This document shows, one piece after another, positions 35,491 through 43,931 of a stretch of 64,000 nucleotides of DNA. The first letter of the stretch is position 1, and each line of letters begins with the position of its first letter. This stretch comes from Microbacterium sp. ProA8 (GTDB lineage Bacteria > Actinomycetota > Actinomycetes > Actinomycetales > Microbacteriaceae). Position numbers and translations under genes: made by a program. The notes beneath the pieces are model-generated. The model had not been told where the DNA came from and ran no database searches. It saw nothing but the letters and a program-made list of their open reading frames with translations. The stretch covers positions 1,240,001 to 1,304,000 of the forward strand of contig NZ_CP157000.1 in NCBI RefSeq assembly GCF_039905635.1, given 5' to 3'.

Positions 35491-37331
35491 CAGTACTTCC
35501 TCTCCAACGGTGGGTAGCGCAATTCGCCCGCCTCGTTCTTCGTGAAGACGACGGGTTTCCAGTCGAGGCGGATGTGGTCCTCCGAATGCGAGGACCCGGG
35601 GTCGCCCGACAGGTACGCCATGGTGTGCTTCATGTAGTTCTCGTCGTCGCGCGTGGAGTAGTCGTCGCGCATATGACCGCCACGGCTCTCCTTGCGGTTC
35701 TTCGCGGTCACGACCACGACCTCGGCGATGTCGAGGAGGAACCCGAGCTCGACGGCCTCGAGCAGGTCGGTGTTGAACCGCTTGCCCTTGTCGTCGACGT
35801 GCACGTTCTTGAAGCGCTCGCGCAGCTCGGAGATGACCTCGAGCACCTCGCTCAGCGACTCGTCGGTGCGGAACACCTGGGCCTTGCGGTCCATCTCGTC
35901 CTGCAGCGTCTTGCGCAGCACGGCGATGCGCTCGGTGCCCTGGTTGTTGCGCAGGCCCTCGATGAGGGTGCGCACCTCGGCGGCCGGGTCATCGGGCAGC
36001 GCGACGAAGTCGGCGGTCTTGACGTACTCGACGGCATTGCGCCCGGCGCGCTTGCCGAACACGTTGATGTCGAGCAGCGAGTTGGTGCCGAGGCGGTTCG
36101 AGCCGTGCACCGAGACGCACGCGCACTCGCCGGCGGCGTACAGGCCCGGCACGACGGTCGTGTTGTCGCTCAGCACCTGCGCGTCGTTGTTGGTCGGGAT
36201 GCCGCCCATCGCGTAGTGCGCGGTCGGCATGACGGGCACCGGCTCGACCACCGGGTCGACGCCCAGGTACGTGCGCGCGAACTCGGTGATGTCGGGGAGC
36301 TTGGTCTCGAGCACCTCGGCGCCCAGGTGCGTGCAGTCCAGCAGCACGTAGTCGCGGTGCGGGCCGGCGCCGCGGCCTTCGGCGACCTCCTGCACCATGC
36401 AGCGGCTGACGATGTCGCGCGGCGCCAGGTCTTTGATGGTCGGCGCGTAGCGCTCCATGAAGCGCTCGCCCGAGGCGTTGCGCAGGATCGCGCCTTCGCC
36501 GCGGGCGCCTTCGGTGAGAAGGATGCCGAGCCCGGCCAGGCCGGTCGGGTGGAACTGGAAGAACTCCATGTCTTCCAGCGGCAGGCCCTTGCGCCAGATG
36601 ATGCCCACGCCGTCACCGGTGAGGGTGTGCGCGTTGGAGGTGGTCTTGAAGATCTTGCCGAAGCCGCCGGTCGCGAAGATCACGGCCTTGGACTGGAAGA
36701 CGTGCAGCTCGCCGGTGGCGAGCTCGTAGGCGACGACGCCCGCGATCTGCTGGTCCTTGCCTTCGCCCACCGTGATGAGGTCGAGCACGTAGAACTCGTT
36801 GAAGAAGTTGATGCCGAGCTTCACGCAGTTCTGGAAGAGCGTCTGCAGAATCATGTGACCGGTGCGGTCGGCGGCGTAGCACGCGCGGCGCACGGGAGTC
36901 TTGCCGTGATCGGCGGTGTGGCCGCCGAAGCGGCGCTGATCGATCTTGCCCTCGGGCGTGCGGTTGAACGGCAGGCCCATGTTCTCGAGGTCGATGACCG
37001 CGTCGATGGCCTCTCTGGCGAGGATCTCGGCGGCATCCTGGTCGACGAGGTAGTCGCCGCCCTTGACGGTGTCGAAGGTGTGCCACTCCCACGAGTCCTC
37101 TTCGACGTTGGCCAATGCCGCCGCCATGCCGCCCTGGGCAGCACCCGTGTGCGAGCGGGTGGGGTACAGCTTCGAGATGACCGCCGTCCGTGCTCCGGGG
37201 CCGGCCTCGATGGCCGCCCGCATGCCGGCGCCGCCGGCGCCCACGATGACGATGTCGAACTGGTGGTAGTGGACGCCATCCTTGACGTAGCTTGCAATGC
37301 TCTCGGTGCCGGCAGGGGTCTCAGTGCTCAC
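35490..37331 (-). CDS. sdhA: succinate dehydrogenase flavoprotein subunit
   Basis: This 613-residue subunit oxidises succinate to fumarate. The FAD-binding [10 protein letters not shown] lies at 31-40. His61 in SHTGAAQGG is the residue that carries FAD covalently. Substrate residues lie in FHPTGL, and [22 protein letters not shown] is a family mark. It follows sdhD by 45 bases and overlaps sdhB by one base. Confidence 0.98.
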   Translation of the reverse strand: MSTETPAGTESIASYVKDGVHYHQFDIVIVGAGGAGMRAAIEAGPGARTAVISKLYPTRSHTGAAQGGMAAALANVEEDSWEWHTFDTVKGGDYLVDQDAAEILAREAIDAVIDLENMGLPFNRTPEGKIDQRRFGGHTADHGKTPVRRACYAADRTGHMILQTLFQNCVKLGINFFNEFYVLDLITVGEGKDQQIAGVVAYELATGELHVFQSKAVIFATGGFGKIFKTTSNAHTLTGDGVGIIWRKGLPLEDMEFFQFHPTGLAGLGILLTEGARGEGAILRNASGERFMERYAPTIKDLAPRDIVSRCMVQEVAEGRGAGPHRDYVLLDCTHLGAEVLETKLPDITEFARTYLGVDPVVEPVPVMPTAHYAMGGIPTNNDAQVLSDNTTVVPGLYAAGECACVSVHGSNRLGTNSLLDINVFGKRAGRNAVEYVKTADFVALPDDPAAEVRTLIEGLRNNQGTERIAVLRKTLQDEMDRKAQVFRTDESLSEVLEVISELRERFKNVHVDDKGKRFNTDLLEAVELGFLLDIAEVVVVTAKNRKESRGGHMRDDYSTRDDENYMKHTMAYLSGDPGSSHSEDHIRLDWKPVVFTKNEAGELRYPPLERKY

Positions 37332-37376
37332 GCTGGATGCTTTCGGTGGTCGATGCTCGGGGGACGCGCCCGAACG

Positions 37377-37826
37377 CTAGGCGCAGATGCTGACGATGAG
37401 GTCGGACGCGGTCTCGGCGTCGAAGCCGAGGCAGGGGTCGAAGGTGAAGACGACCAGCGTGCCGAGCACGATGAGGAACGCCGCGGCGAGCCAGAGGGCC
37501 CACACCAGCACGCGGCGCGTCGTCGGGTGGGTGACGTAGTCGTTGACGATCGTGCGCATGCCGTTGGCGCCGTGGATCAGTGCGAGCCACAGCATCAGCA
37601 CGTCCCACCACTGCCAGAACGGCGTGGCGAACTTTCCGGCGACGAAGGCGAAGTCGATGCCGTGGATGCCCTCGCCGAGCATGAGGTTGACGAAGAGGTG
37701 GCCGAAGATGAGGACGACGAGCAGCACGCCGGAGGCGCGCATGTAGATCCAGCCCCACTTCTCGAGGTTGGGGCCCTTGCGCCGGGCGGGGGCGTGCGGG
37801 GCGCGGGGTTCGGCGATGGCGGTCAT
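37377..37826 (-). CDS. sdhD: succinate dehydrogenase membrane anchor subunit
   Basis: This 149-residue membrane protein has three spans. After the N-terminal GPNLEKWGWIYMRASG, a likely heme histidine lies in LIFGHLFVNL and another conserved histidine in LALIHGANGMR. It anchors SdhA and SdhB with SdhC and forms the quinone site. Its start overlaps the sdhC stop by one base. Confidence 0.92.
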   Translation of the reverse strand: MTAIAEPRAPHAPARRKGPNLEKWGWIYMRASGVLLVVLIFGHLFVNLMLGEGIHGIDFAFVAGKFATPFWQWWDVLMLWLALIHGANGMRTIVNDYVTHPTTRRVLVWALWLAAAFLIVLGTLVVFTFDPCLGFDAETASDLIVSICA

Positions 37827-38257
37827 CAGTGGCCTCCTCCCGGAGCGAACGCGAGCATGAGGTGGCGCGGCGCGAAGCCCAGCATCGTCACGACCCACAG
37901 GCCCAGGACGCCCCACCACAGCTGGCGCTGGTGCCGCGTGGCCCACGACCAGAAGTCGACCAGGATGATGCGCAGGCCGTTGTAGGCGTGGTACGCGATG
38001 GCGCCGACGAGGGCGACCTCGCCGAGGGCCATCACCCAGTTCTTGTAGGTGCCGATCACCGCGTCGTACGCCTCGGGGGAGACCCGGATGAGAGCGGTGT
38101 CGAGGATGTGGACCAGCAGGAAGAAGAAGATCGCGACGCCGGTGATGCGGTGCAGCACCCACGACCACATGCCTTCGTTTCCGCGGTACAGGGTGCCGCG
38201 GGGAACTCGGGAGGTGGTCTCGGATACCGACGGTGTGACGCGTGCTGGTGCAGACAC
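37826..38257 (-). CDS. sdhC: succinate dehydrogenase cytochrome b556 subunit
   Basis: This 143-residue protein has three spans. The family stretch GMWSWVLHRITGVAIFFFLL and the likely heme-ligand segment IAYHAYNGLR are present. GTG at 38257 is the start because AAGGAGG lies six bases before it; the longer frame to 38335 has no such signal. First gene of the sdhCDAB operon. Confidence 0.92.
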   Translation of the reverse strand: MSAPARVTPSVSETTSRVPRGTLYRGNEGMWSWVLHRITGVAIFFFLLVHILDTALIRVSPEAYDAVIGTYKNWVMALGEVALVGAIAYHAYNGLRIILVDFWSWATRHQRQLWWGVLGLWVVTMLGFAPRHLMLAFAPGGGH

Positions 38258-38405
38258 GGCCGTCCTCCTTGGATCGAAACACGGTGGGGCCGGCCTCGAC
38301 TGCTGAGGACGTCCCCCGAAGTGGGCCCGGAACAAGTGCGCTTCGGGCCGTCGGCGTCACGCGGGCGCTGCGACCATCCTATTCCCGTCGCGCGGGCATG
38401 GGTGA

Positions 38406-38438
38406 TTAGGCGGGCCTAACTTCTCTCGACATCGAGAG
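38406..38438. promoter_or_regulatory. two adjacent operator-like palindromes
   Basis: TTAGGCGGGCCTAA at 38406-38419 is a 6-2-6 inverted repeat. CTCTCGACATCGAGAG at 38423-38438 is a 7-2-7 inverted repeat. They lie four bases apart, between the starts of sdhC and the xylanase gene. Confidence 0.45.
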
Positions 38439-38462
38439 ATCTCGGCTGCTGCGGCGCCCATG

Positions 38463-38513
38463 GTGGAAAACGCTCCGAAACCTTTTGCCCTTGCCGGAAG
38501 CCCCGCCTAGCGT
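38463..38513 (+). promoter_or_regulatory. xylanase promoter with possible LacI-type site
   Basis: TTGCCC at 38485-38490 and TAGCGT at 38508-38513 are 17 bp apart. Just upstream, GTGGAAAACGCTCCGAAAC at 38463-38481 resembles the central CG-containing operators of LacI-family sugar repressors, though its symmetry is weak. Confidence 0.45.
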
Positions 38514-38583
38514 TTGTTGCACGCAAGAACATATGTGCCGCACAGGCGGCTCACATGTGCCGACAACGATGTCAGGAGTTCCC

Positions 38584-39747
38584 ATGCGCCGATCGATCCG
38601 ATCACTTCTGGTGGCCACCGCCGCCGCCGCCCTCGTGCTGCCCCTGTGGGGCGCGACCGCGGCCGGTGCCGCCCCGCCCGGAATCAGCAACGCCGACAAG
38701 GACGCCCTCCGCAACCAGGCGCCGCGCGACCTCGCCATCGGCAGCGCGGTCTGGGGCCAGCGCGACCTCATCGAGTACGACCGCTCCGCCCCCACGGAGT
38801 ACCAGCAGGTGCTCAGCGCGCAGTTCTCGTCTCTCACGCCCGAGAACGACATGAAATGGGATGCCGTTCACCCGGCTCCGGACGTGTACGACTTCACCTC
38901 CGCCGATGCGCTCGTCGCCTTCGCCGAGGCGAACCACCAGCAGGTGCGCGGTCACACGCTGCTCTGGCACAGCCAGAACCCGGCGTGGGTCACCGCGGCG
39001 AGCCAGACATGGACGTGCGACCAGGCACGTGCCGTGCTCGAGGACCACATCCGCACCGTGGTGGGCCACTTCAAGGGCCAGATCTACGAGTGGGACGTCG
39101 CGAACGAGATCTTCCAGGACACGTGGGACAACGGCGGCGTGCGTCTGCGCACCGAGGCCAATCCGTTCCTGCGGGCGTGCGCCGACGACCCCATCGCGCT
39201 CATCGAAGACGCGTTCCGCTGGGCGCACGAAGCCGACCCCGACGCGGTGCTGTTCCTCAACGACTACAACGCGGAGGGCATCAACGAGAAGACGGACGCC
39301 TACTACGCGCTGGCGCAGCGGATGCTGGCCGACGGCGTCCCGCTGGGCGGCTTCGGCGCCCAGGGCCACCTCAGCCTCCTGTACGGCTTCGACACCTCCA
39401 TCCAGGCGAACTTCGAGCGCTTCGCGGCACTCGGCCTGAAGGTCGCCGTGACCGAGGCGGACGTGCGCATCCCGCTGCAGGCCGGCGAGACGGGGCCGAC
39501 GCCCGAGCAGGTGGCGGTGCAGGCCGAGCGCTACGACGCGATGCTCGAGGCGTGCCTCAACGTGCCGGCGTGCTCGTCCTTCACGGTGTGGGGCTTCCCG
39601 GACGCGAACTCCTGGGTCCCCGACGTCTTCCCGGGTGAGGGCTGGGCGACGATCTTCGAGGACGACTTCACCCCGAAGCCCGCCTTCGACGCGATGCTCC
39701 AGTCGCTGACCGACGCCACACCGGGCACCTCCCCGCGGCGCGGCTGA
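38584..39747 (+). CDS. secreted GH10 endo-1,4-beta-xylanase
   Basis: This 387-residue enzyme hydrolyses the xylan backbone outside the cell. A Sec signal peptide (MRRSIRS, hydrophobic core, cleavage near AGA-A at 29) precedes a single GH10 barrel. Glu175 in WDVANE is the acid/base and Glu291 in VTEADVR the nucleophile. HTLLWHSQNP and FNDYN-like (FLNDYNAE) segments are present. There is no carbohydrate-binding module or sorting signal. AGGAG lies about eight bases before the ATG. It stands alone with a sugar-type promoter. Confidence 0.95.
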   Translation: MRRSIRSLLVATAAAALVLPLWGATAAGAAPPGISNADKDALRNQAPRDLAIGSAVWGQRDLIEYDRSAPTEYQQVLSAQFSSLTPENDMKWDAVHPAPDVYDFTSADALVAFAEANHQQVRGHTLLWHSQNPAWVTAASQTWTCDQARAVLEDHIRTVVGHFKGQIYEWDVANEIFQDTWDNGGVRLRTEANPFLRACADDPIALIEDAFRWAHEADPDAVLFLNDYNAEGINEKTDAYYALAQRMLADGVPLGGFGAQGHLSLLYGFDTSIQANFERFAALGLKVAVTEADVRIPLQAGETGPTPEQVAVQAERYDAMLEACLNVPACSSFTVWGFPDANSWVPDVFPGEGWATIFEDDFTPKPAFDAMLQSLTDATPGTSPRRG

Positions 39748-39809
39748 TCCAGGCGCGACGATGGCGGGGCGCGAGGCGCCCCGCCGTCGTCGCACGGAGG
39801 ATCTGCGGG

Positions 39810-39822
39810 TAGCCTCGACAGC
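39810..39822 (+). promoter_or_regulatory. -10 box of a leaderless start (manC)
   Basis: TAGCCT at 39810-39815 is followed by seven bases and the ATG at 39823; no ribosome binding site. Confidence 0.5.
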
Positions 39823-40938
39823 ATGTCAGGACCCATCGACGACTTCTACGCCGTGATCCCCGCCGGCGGCATCGGCAGCCGACTCTGGCCGCTGTCGCGT
39901 GCCGACGCACCGAAGTTCCTCCACGACCTCACCGGGTCGGGGCAGACGCTGCTCCGCGACACGTGGGACCGCCTGGCACCCCTCGCCGGCACCGACCGCA
40001 TCGCCGTGGTCACCGGGCGCGCGCACCGCGGAGCGGTCGAGCGGGAGCTGCCCGGCATCGCCGACAAGAACGTCTTCCTCGAGTCCGAGCCGCGCGACTC
40101 GACGGCGGCGATCGGCCTGGCCGCCGCGATCCTCTCGCGACGCGAGCCCGACGTCATCATCGGCTCGTTCGCCGCAGACCACGTCATCCGCGTGCCGCAG
40201 CTGTTCGAGTGGGCCGTGAACCAGGCGGTCGCGACGGCGCGCCAGGGATACATCTGCACCATCGGCATCCAGCCGTCCGAGCCGTCCGTCGGATTCGGCT
40301 ACATCAAGAAGAGCGACGCGCTGTCTGTGGAAGGAGCGCCCGAGGCGGCTCTCGTCCAGAGCTTCGTGGAGAAGCCGGATCTCGACACCGCGAAGGAGTA
40401 CTTCGCCGACCGCAACTACCTGTGGAACGCGGGCATGTTCATCTCCCGCGCCGACGTGCTGCTCGCCGAGATCGCCGAGAACGAGCCGGAGCTCTACGCC
40501 GGGCTCATGGAGCTCGCCGAGGCGTGGGACGACCGCGAGGAGCGCGGGCCGGTCGTGGACCAGGTGTGGCCGACGCTCAAGAAGATCGCGATCGACTACG
40601 CCGTCGCCGAGCCCGCGGCCGCGAAGGGTCGCCTCGCTGTCATCCCGGGCCATTTCGACTGGGACGACGTGGGCGACTTCGCGAGCCTCGCCAAGCTCAA
40701 CTCGCACGGCCGCATGAACGATCTGGCGATCCTCGGCGAGAACGCCCGCATCCTGTCCGACGCCGCCAGCGGCATCGTGGTCAGCCAGACGCGGCGCGTC
40801 ATCAGCCTGATCGGCGTGCGCGACATCGTCGTGGTCGACACCGAGGACGCGCTCCTCGTGACCACGAGCGAGCACGCCCAGCGGGTGAAGGGCGTCGTCG
40901 ACGCGCTCAAGCTGAGCGGGCGCGGCGAGGTGCTCTGA
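39823..40938 (+). CDS. manC: mannose-1-phosphate guanylyltransferase
   Basis: This 371-residue enzyme makes GDP-mannose from GTP and mannose 1-phosphate for glycans and glycolipids. The nucleotide signature PAGGIGSRLWPLSR lies at 13-26 with Lys31 after it. FVEKPDLDTAKEY, NAGMFISRADVLL and GHFDWDDVGDFASL are typical. It lacks the isomerase domain of long ManC/AlgA proteins. The stop codon lies at the base of a terminator hairpin. Confidence 0.93.
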   Translation: MSGPIDDFYAVIPAGGIGSRLWPLSRADAPKFLHDLTGSGQTLLRDTWDRLAPLAGTDRIAVVTGRAHRGAVERELPGIADKNVFLESEPRDSTAAIGLAAAILSRREPDVIIGSFAADHVIRVPQLFEWAVNQAVATARQGYICTIGIQPSEPSVGFGYIKKSDALSVEGAPEAALVQSFVEKPDLDTAKEYFADRNYLWNAGMFISRADVLLAEIAENEPELYAGLMELAEAWDDREERGPVVDQVWPTLKKIAIDYAVAEPAAAKGRLAVIPGHFDWDDVGDFASLAKLNSHGRMNDLAILGENARILSDAASGIVVSQTRRVISLIGVRDIVVVDTEDALLVTTSEHAQRVKGVVDALKLSGRGEVL

Positions 40939-40963
40939 CGGATGCCGCGGCGGCGGCATCCGT
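40938..40963 (+). terminator. intrinsic terminator of manC
   Basis: ACGGATGCCGC at 40938-40948 pairs with GCGGCATCCGT at 40953-40963, four-base loop, followed by TTTCC. It begins at the last base of the stop codon and belongs to the GGATGCCG family. Confidence 0.8.
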
Positions 40964-41111
40964 TTTCCTCATCGACTTCTCATCGCGCCGCAGATTGCGT
41001 CTTTGTAACCTTTCGCGCACAGGGCCCCCTGGAGCAGGCAACCGCGCCGTCACAGTAGGTAACTTTGTCCAGTCCCCGTGAAGGACGCGGGCGAACGTAG
41101 TGGAGGCTGAG

Positions 41112-42257
41112 TTGACCATCTCACGCACCAAGAAGCTCATCGGCGTCACAGCCGCCGCGGGCCTGCTGATCGCACTCGCGGGCTGCGGCTCCGCTCCGGA
41201 GGAGACGGATCCGACCGGTGACGCCGGCAACGTCGTCGACGGCTTCACGCCCTGTCTCGTCTCGGACGACGGCGGGTTCAACGACAAGTCGTTCAACCAG
41301 TCGGCCCTCGAGGGCATGGAGCGCGCGGCCGAGGAGCTCGGCGTCGAACCGATCGAGGTGGAGTCCAGCTCGGCCAACGACTACGCGCCCAACCTCGAGA
41401 ACCTGATCGCCGAAGGCTGCACGTTCATCGTCTCGGTCGGCTTCAAGCTCTCGGCCGACACGATCGCCTCTGCGAACGCGAACCCCGACGTGAACTACGC
41501 GATCATCGACGACTGGGCCGACAACACCGGCGCCAAGGACGACGACGGCAAGGACATCGGCGACGGCGAGACCGACGCCCCCAACATCAAGCCGCTCATG
41601 TTCGACACGGTCCAGGCCGCGTACCTCGGCGGCTACGCCGCGGCCGCGTGGTCGGCGCAGGCCGGCGTCAACAAGGTCGGCACGTTCGGCGGCATCCCGA
41701 TCCCGCCGGTCACCATCTTCATGGACGGCTTCGTCGACGGCGTCGAGAAGTACAACGAAGACAAGGGCGGCACCGTCGAGACCTACGGGTGGGACGTCGC
41801 GGCGCAGCAGGGCTCGATGACCGGTGGCTTCCAGGCGAACGACACCGCGAAGCAGACCGCGCAGGGCATCCTCGACCAGGGTGTCGACGTGATCCTGCCC
41901 GTCGGCGGCCCGATCTACCAGAGCGCGCGTGACGCGATCACCGACGGCGGCACCGGCACCGTCATGCTCGGCGTCGACTCCGACCTCGCCGCGGCCGACC
42001 CGTCGGTCGCCGACATGGTGCTCGTCTCGATCATGAAGCGCATCGACGAGGCCGTCTACCAGGCCACCCTGGAGGCCTCGACCGGCGAGTTCGACGTCAC
42101 GCCGTACATCGGCACGCTCGAGAACGAGGGCGTCGGCCTGTCCGGCTTCGGCTCCTTCGAGGCGGAGCTGCCGGAGGGCCTGACCGACGAGCTCGACGCG
42201 CTGCGCGAGCAGATCATCTCGGGCGAGCTCGAGGTCACCTCGCCCAGCTCGCCGTAA
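41112..42257 (+). CDS. BMP-family lipoprotein, nucleoside-binding
   Basis: This 381-residue lipoprotein is the substrate-binding part of a nucleoside ABC importer. Signal MTISRTKKLIG is followed by a hydrophobic stretch and the lipobox LAGC with Cys25. The BMP/PnrA fold shows DDGGFNDKSFNQSALEG and FGGIPIPPVTIFMDGFVDG. The TTG at 41112 is chosen because GGAGG lies six bases before it; a GTG at 41100 would add four residues. A hairpin follows, so it may be made in excess over the membrane parts. Downstream salvage enzymes support nucleosides as substrate. Confidence 0.92.
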   Translation: MTISRTKKLIGVTAAAGLLIALAGCGSAPEETDPTGDAGNVVDGFTPCLVSDDGGFNDKSFNQSALEGMERAAEELGVEPIEVESSSANDYAPNLENLIAEGCTFIVSVGFKLSADTIASANANPDVNYAIIDDWADNTGAKDDDGKDIGDGETDAPNIKPLMFDTVQAAYLGGYAAAAWSAQAGVNKVGTFGGIPIPPVTIFMDGFVDGVEKYNEDKGGTVETYGWDVAAQQGSMTGGFQANDTAKQTAQGILDQGVDVILPVGGPIYQSARDAITDGGTGTVMLGVDSDLAAADPSVADMVLVSIMKRIDEAVYQATLEASTGEFDVTPYIGTLENEGVGLSGFGSFEAELPEGLTDELDALREQIISGELEVTSPSSP

Positions 42258-42279
42258 CGGCAGCACGACGACAGGACGC

Positions 42280-42307
42280 GGCCGGGTGGACGAAACTCCA
42301 CCCGGCC
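42280..42307 (+). terminator. hairpin after the lipoprotein gene
   Basis: GGCCGGGTGGA at 42280-42290 pairs with TCCACCCGGCC at 42297-42307 with a six-base loop. It may end most transcripts or act as an mRNA stabiliser so that the binding protein exceeds the other subunits. Confidence 0.65.
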
Positions 42308-42416
42308 CGCGTTCGTCCGGCGCGGTGATGCCGATGAGCCGCGGCCGATGGGATGGGCGGCGCCGCCGCCCCGGATATTTCTGCCGCGGCCTCCTGGATA
42401 TATATAAGGTGCAGTT

Positions 42417-43931
42417 ATGAAGCTCGAGCTCCGTGGCATCACGAAGCGTTTCGGGTCTCTCGTCGCGAACGACCACATCGATCTCGTGGTCCAGCCCGGT
42501 GAGATCCACGCCCTTCTCGGGGAGAACGGCGCCGGCAAGTCCACGCTCATGAACGTGCTCTACGGCCTGTACCAGGCCGACGAGGGGGAGATCCTCCTGG
42601 ACGACGACGTCCAGCACTTCCGCGGACCCGGTGACGCCATGAACGCGGGCATCGGCATGGTGCATCAGCACTTCATGCTCATCCCCGTCTTCACCGTCGC
42701 CGAGAACGTCATGCTCGGGCATGAAGACACCAAAGCGCTCGGCGCCCTCGACCTCGCCAAGGCGCGTCAGCACGTGCGCGACGTCGCCGACCGGTTCGGC
42801 TTCGAGGTCGACCCCGACGCGGTCGTCGGAGACCTTCCCGTCGGGGTGCAGCAGCGCGTGGAGATCATCAAGGCGCTCTCGCGCGACGCGAAAGTGCTCG
42901 TGTTCGACGAGCCCACCGCCGTGCTGACGCCTCAGGAGACCGACGAGCTCATGGCCATCATGCGCCAGCTGCGCGACGAGGGCACGTCGATCGTCTTCAT
43001 CACCCACAAGCTGCGCGAGGTCCGCGCCGTCGCGGACCGCATCACGGTCATCCGCCTCGGCAAGGTCGTCGGCGAGGCCGCACCCACCGCGTCCAACGCG
43101 GAGCTGGCCTCTCTCATGGTCGGACGCGCCGTCGAGCTGACCGTGCACAAAGGCCCGCCGAATCCCGGGGCGGGCGGCCTCGAGGTGCGTGACCTGCGTG
43201 TCGTGACCACGAACGGCACAGTGGTCGTCGACGACGTGAGCTTCGATGTCCGCCCGGGTGAGATCCTGGCGGTCGCAGGAGTCCAGGGCAACGGCCAGAC
43301 CGAGCTGATCGAGGCGATGGTCGGACTGGCGGACCGGGTCAGCGGCTCCATCGAGCTCGACGGGATCGAGCTCGTGGGCAAGAGCGTGCGCGGCATCCTC
43401 GACGAAGGCGTCGGGTTCGTCCCCGAGGACCGCACCGAGGACGGCCTCGTCGGCACCTTCTCGGTGGCCGAGAACCTCATCCTCGACCGCTCCGGCGACT
43501 CCGCGTTCGTCTCCGGCGGAACGATCCGCCGCGGCGTGCTCGACGACTTCGCCAAGGCGCGCATCACCGAGTACGACATCCGGACGCAGGGCCCCGACGT
43601 CCCGGCCGGCACGCTGTCGGGCGGCAACCAGCAGAAGGTCGTCATCGCGCGCGAGATGAGCCGCGAGCTCAAGCTGCTCGTCGCCGCGCAGCCCACACGC
43701 GGCGTCGACGTCGGCTCGATCGAGTTCATCCACAAGCGCATCGTCGAGACGCGGGATGCCGGCATCCCCGTCGTCGTCGTCTCCACCGAGCTGGACGAGG
43801 TCGCCGCCCTCGCCGACCGCATCGTCGTGATGTACCGCGGCGCGATCGTGGGCATCGTCCCCGGCGACACCCCCCGTGACGTTCTCGGCCTCATGATGGC
43901 CGGCGAGAAGCCAGAGGAGGCGGTCGCGTGA
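42417..43931 (+). CDS. nucleoside ABC importer, double ATPase
   Basis: This 504-residue protein carries two ATPase domains in tandem, like RbsA. The first has Walker A GENGAGKST at 35-43, signature LPVGVQQRVEI and VLVFDEPTAVL. The second has a degenerate Walker A, GVQGNGQTE, and signature LSGGNQQKV, a usual feature of this class. The sequence just before the ATG, TATATATAAGGTGCAG, is strikingly AT-rich and contains AAGGTG. It powers the two permeases that follow with a four-base GTGA overlap. Confidence 0.94.
   Translation: MKLELRGITKRFGSLVANDHIDLVVQPGEIHALLGENGAGKSTLMNVLYGLYQADEGEILLDDDVQHFRGPGDAMNAGIGMVHQHFMLIPVFTVAENVMLGHEDTKALGALDLAKARQHVRDVADRFGFEVDPDAVVGDLPVGVQQRVEIIKALSRDAKVLVFDEPTAVLTPQETDELMAIMRQLRDEGTSIVFITHKLREVRAVADRITVIRLGKVVGEAAPTASNAELASLMVGRAVELTVHKGPPNPGAGGLEVRDLRVVTTNGTVVVDDVSFDVRPGEILAVAGVQGNGQTELIEAMVGLADRVSGSIELDGIELVGKSVRGILDEGVGFVPEDRTEDGLVGTFSVAENLILDRSGDSAFVSGGTIRRGVLDDFAKARITEYDIRTQGPDVPAGTLSGGNQQKVVIAREMSRELKLLVAAQPTRGVDVGSIEFIHKRIVETRDAGIPVVVVSTELDEVAALADRIVVMYRGAIVGIVPGDTPRDVLGLMMAGEKPEEAVA

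Larger units (their letters stand above)
38258..38583. other. divergent control region between sdhC and the xylanase gene
   Basis: These 326 bases hold no gene. The sdh side (38258-38400) has TAGGAT at about 38379 on the minus strand as a possible -10 box, but no good -35. Two short palindromes lie at 38406-38438, and a promoter for the xylanase lies at 38485-38513. The rest shows nothing I can name. Confidence 0.5.

Noticed and set aside
35574..37985. An 803-residue plus-strand frame across sdhA and sdhD
   Set aside because: It is the antisense of conserved succinate dehydrogenase genes and shows no family motif.
38406..38419. DtxR/IdeR iron box before the sdh operon
   Set aside because: The arms TTAGG and CCTAA are right, but the spacing is four bases and the inner repeat of the 19-bp consensus is missing.
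41000..41070. Direct GTAACYTT repeats before the BMP lipoprotein as an operator
   Set aside because: Only two short, unequal copies; no symmetry and no clear promoter spacing.
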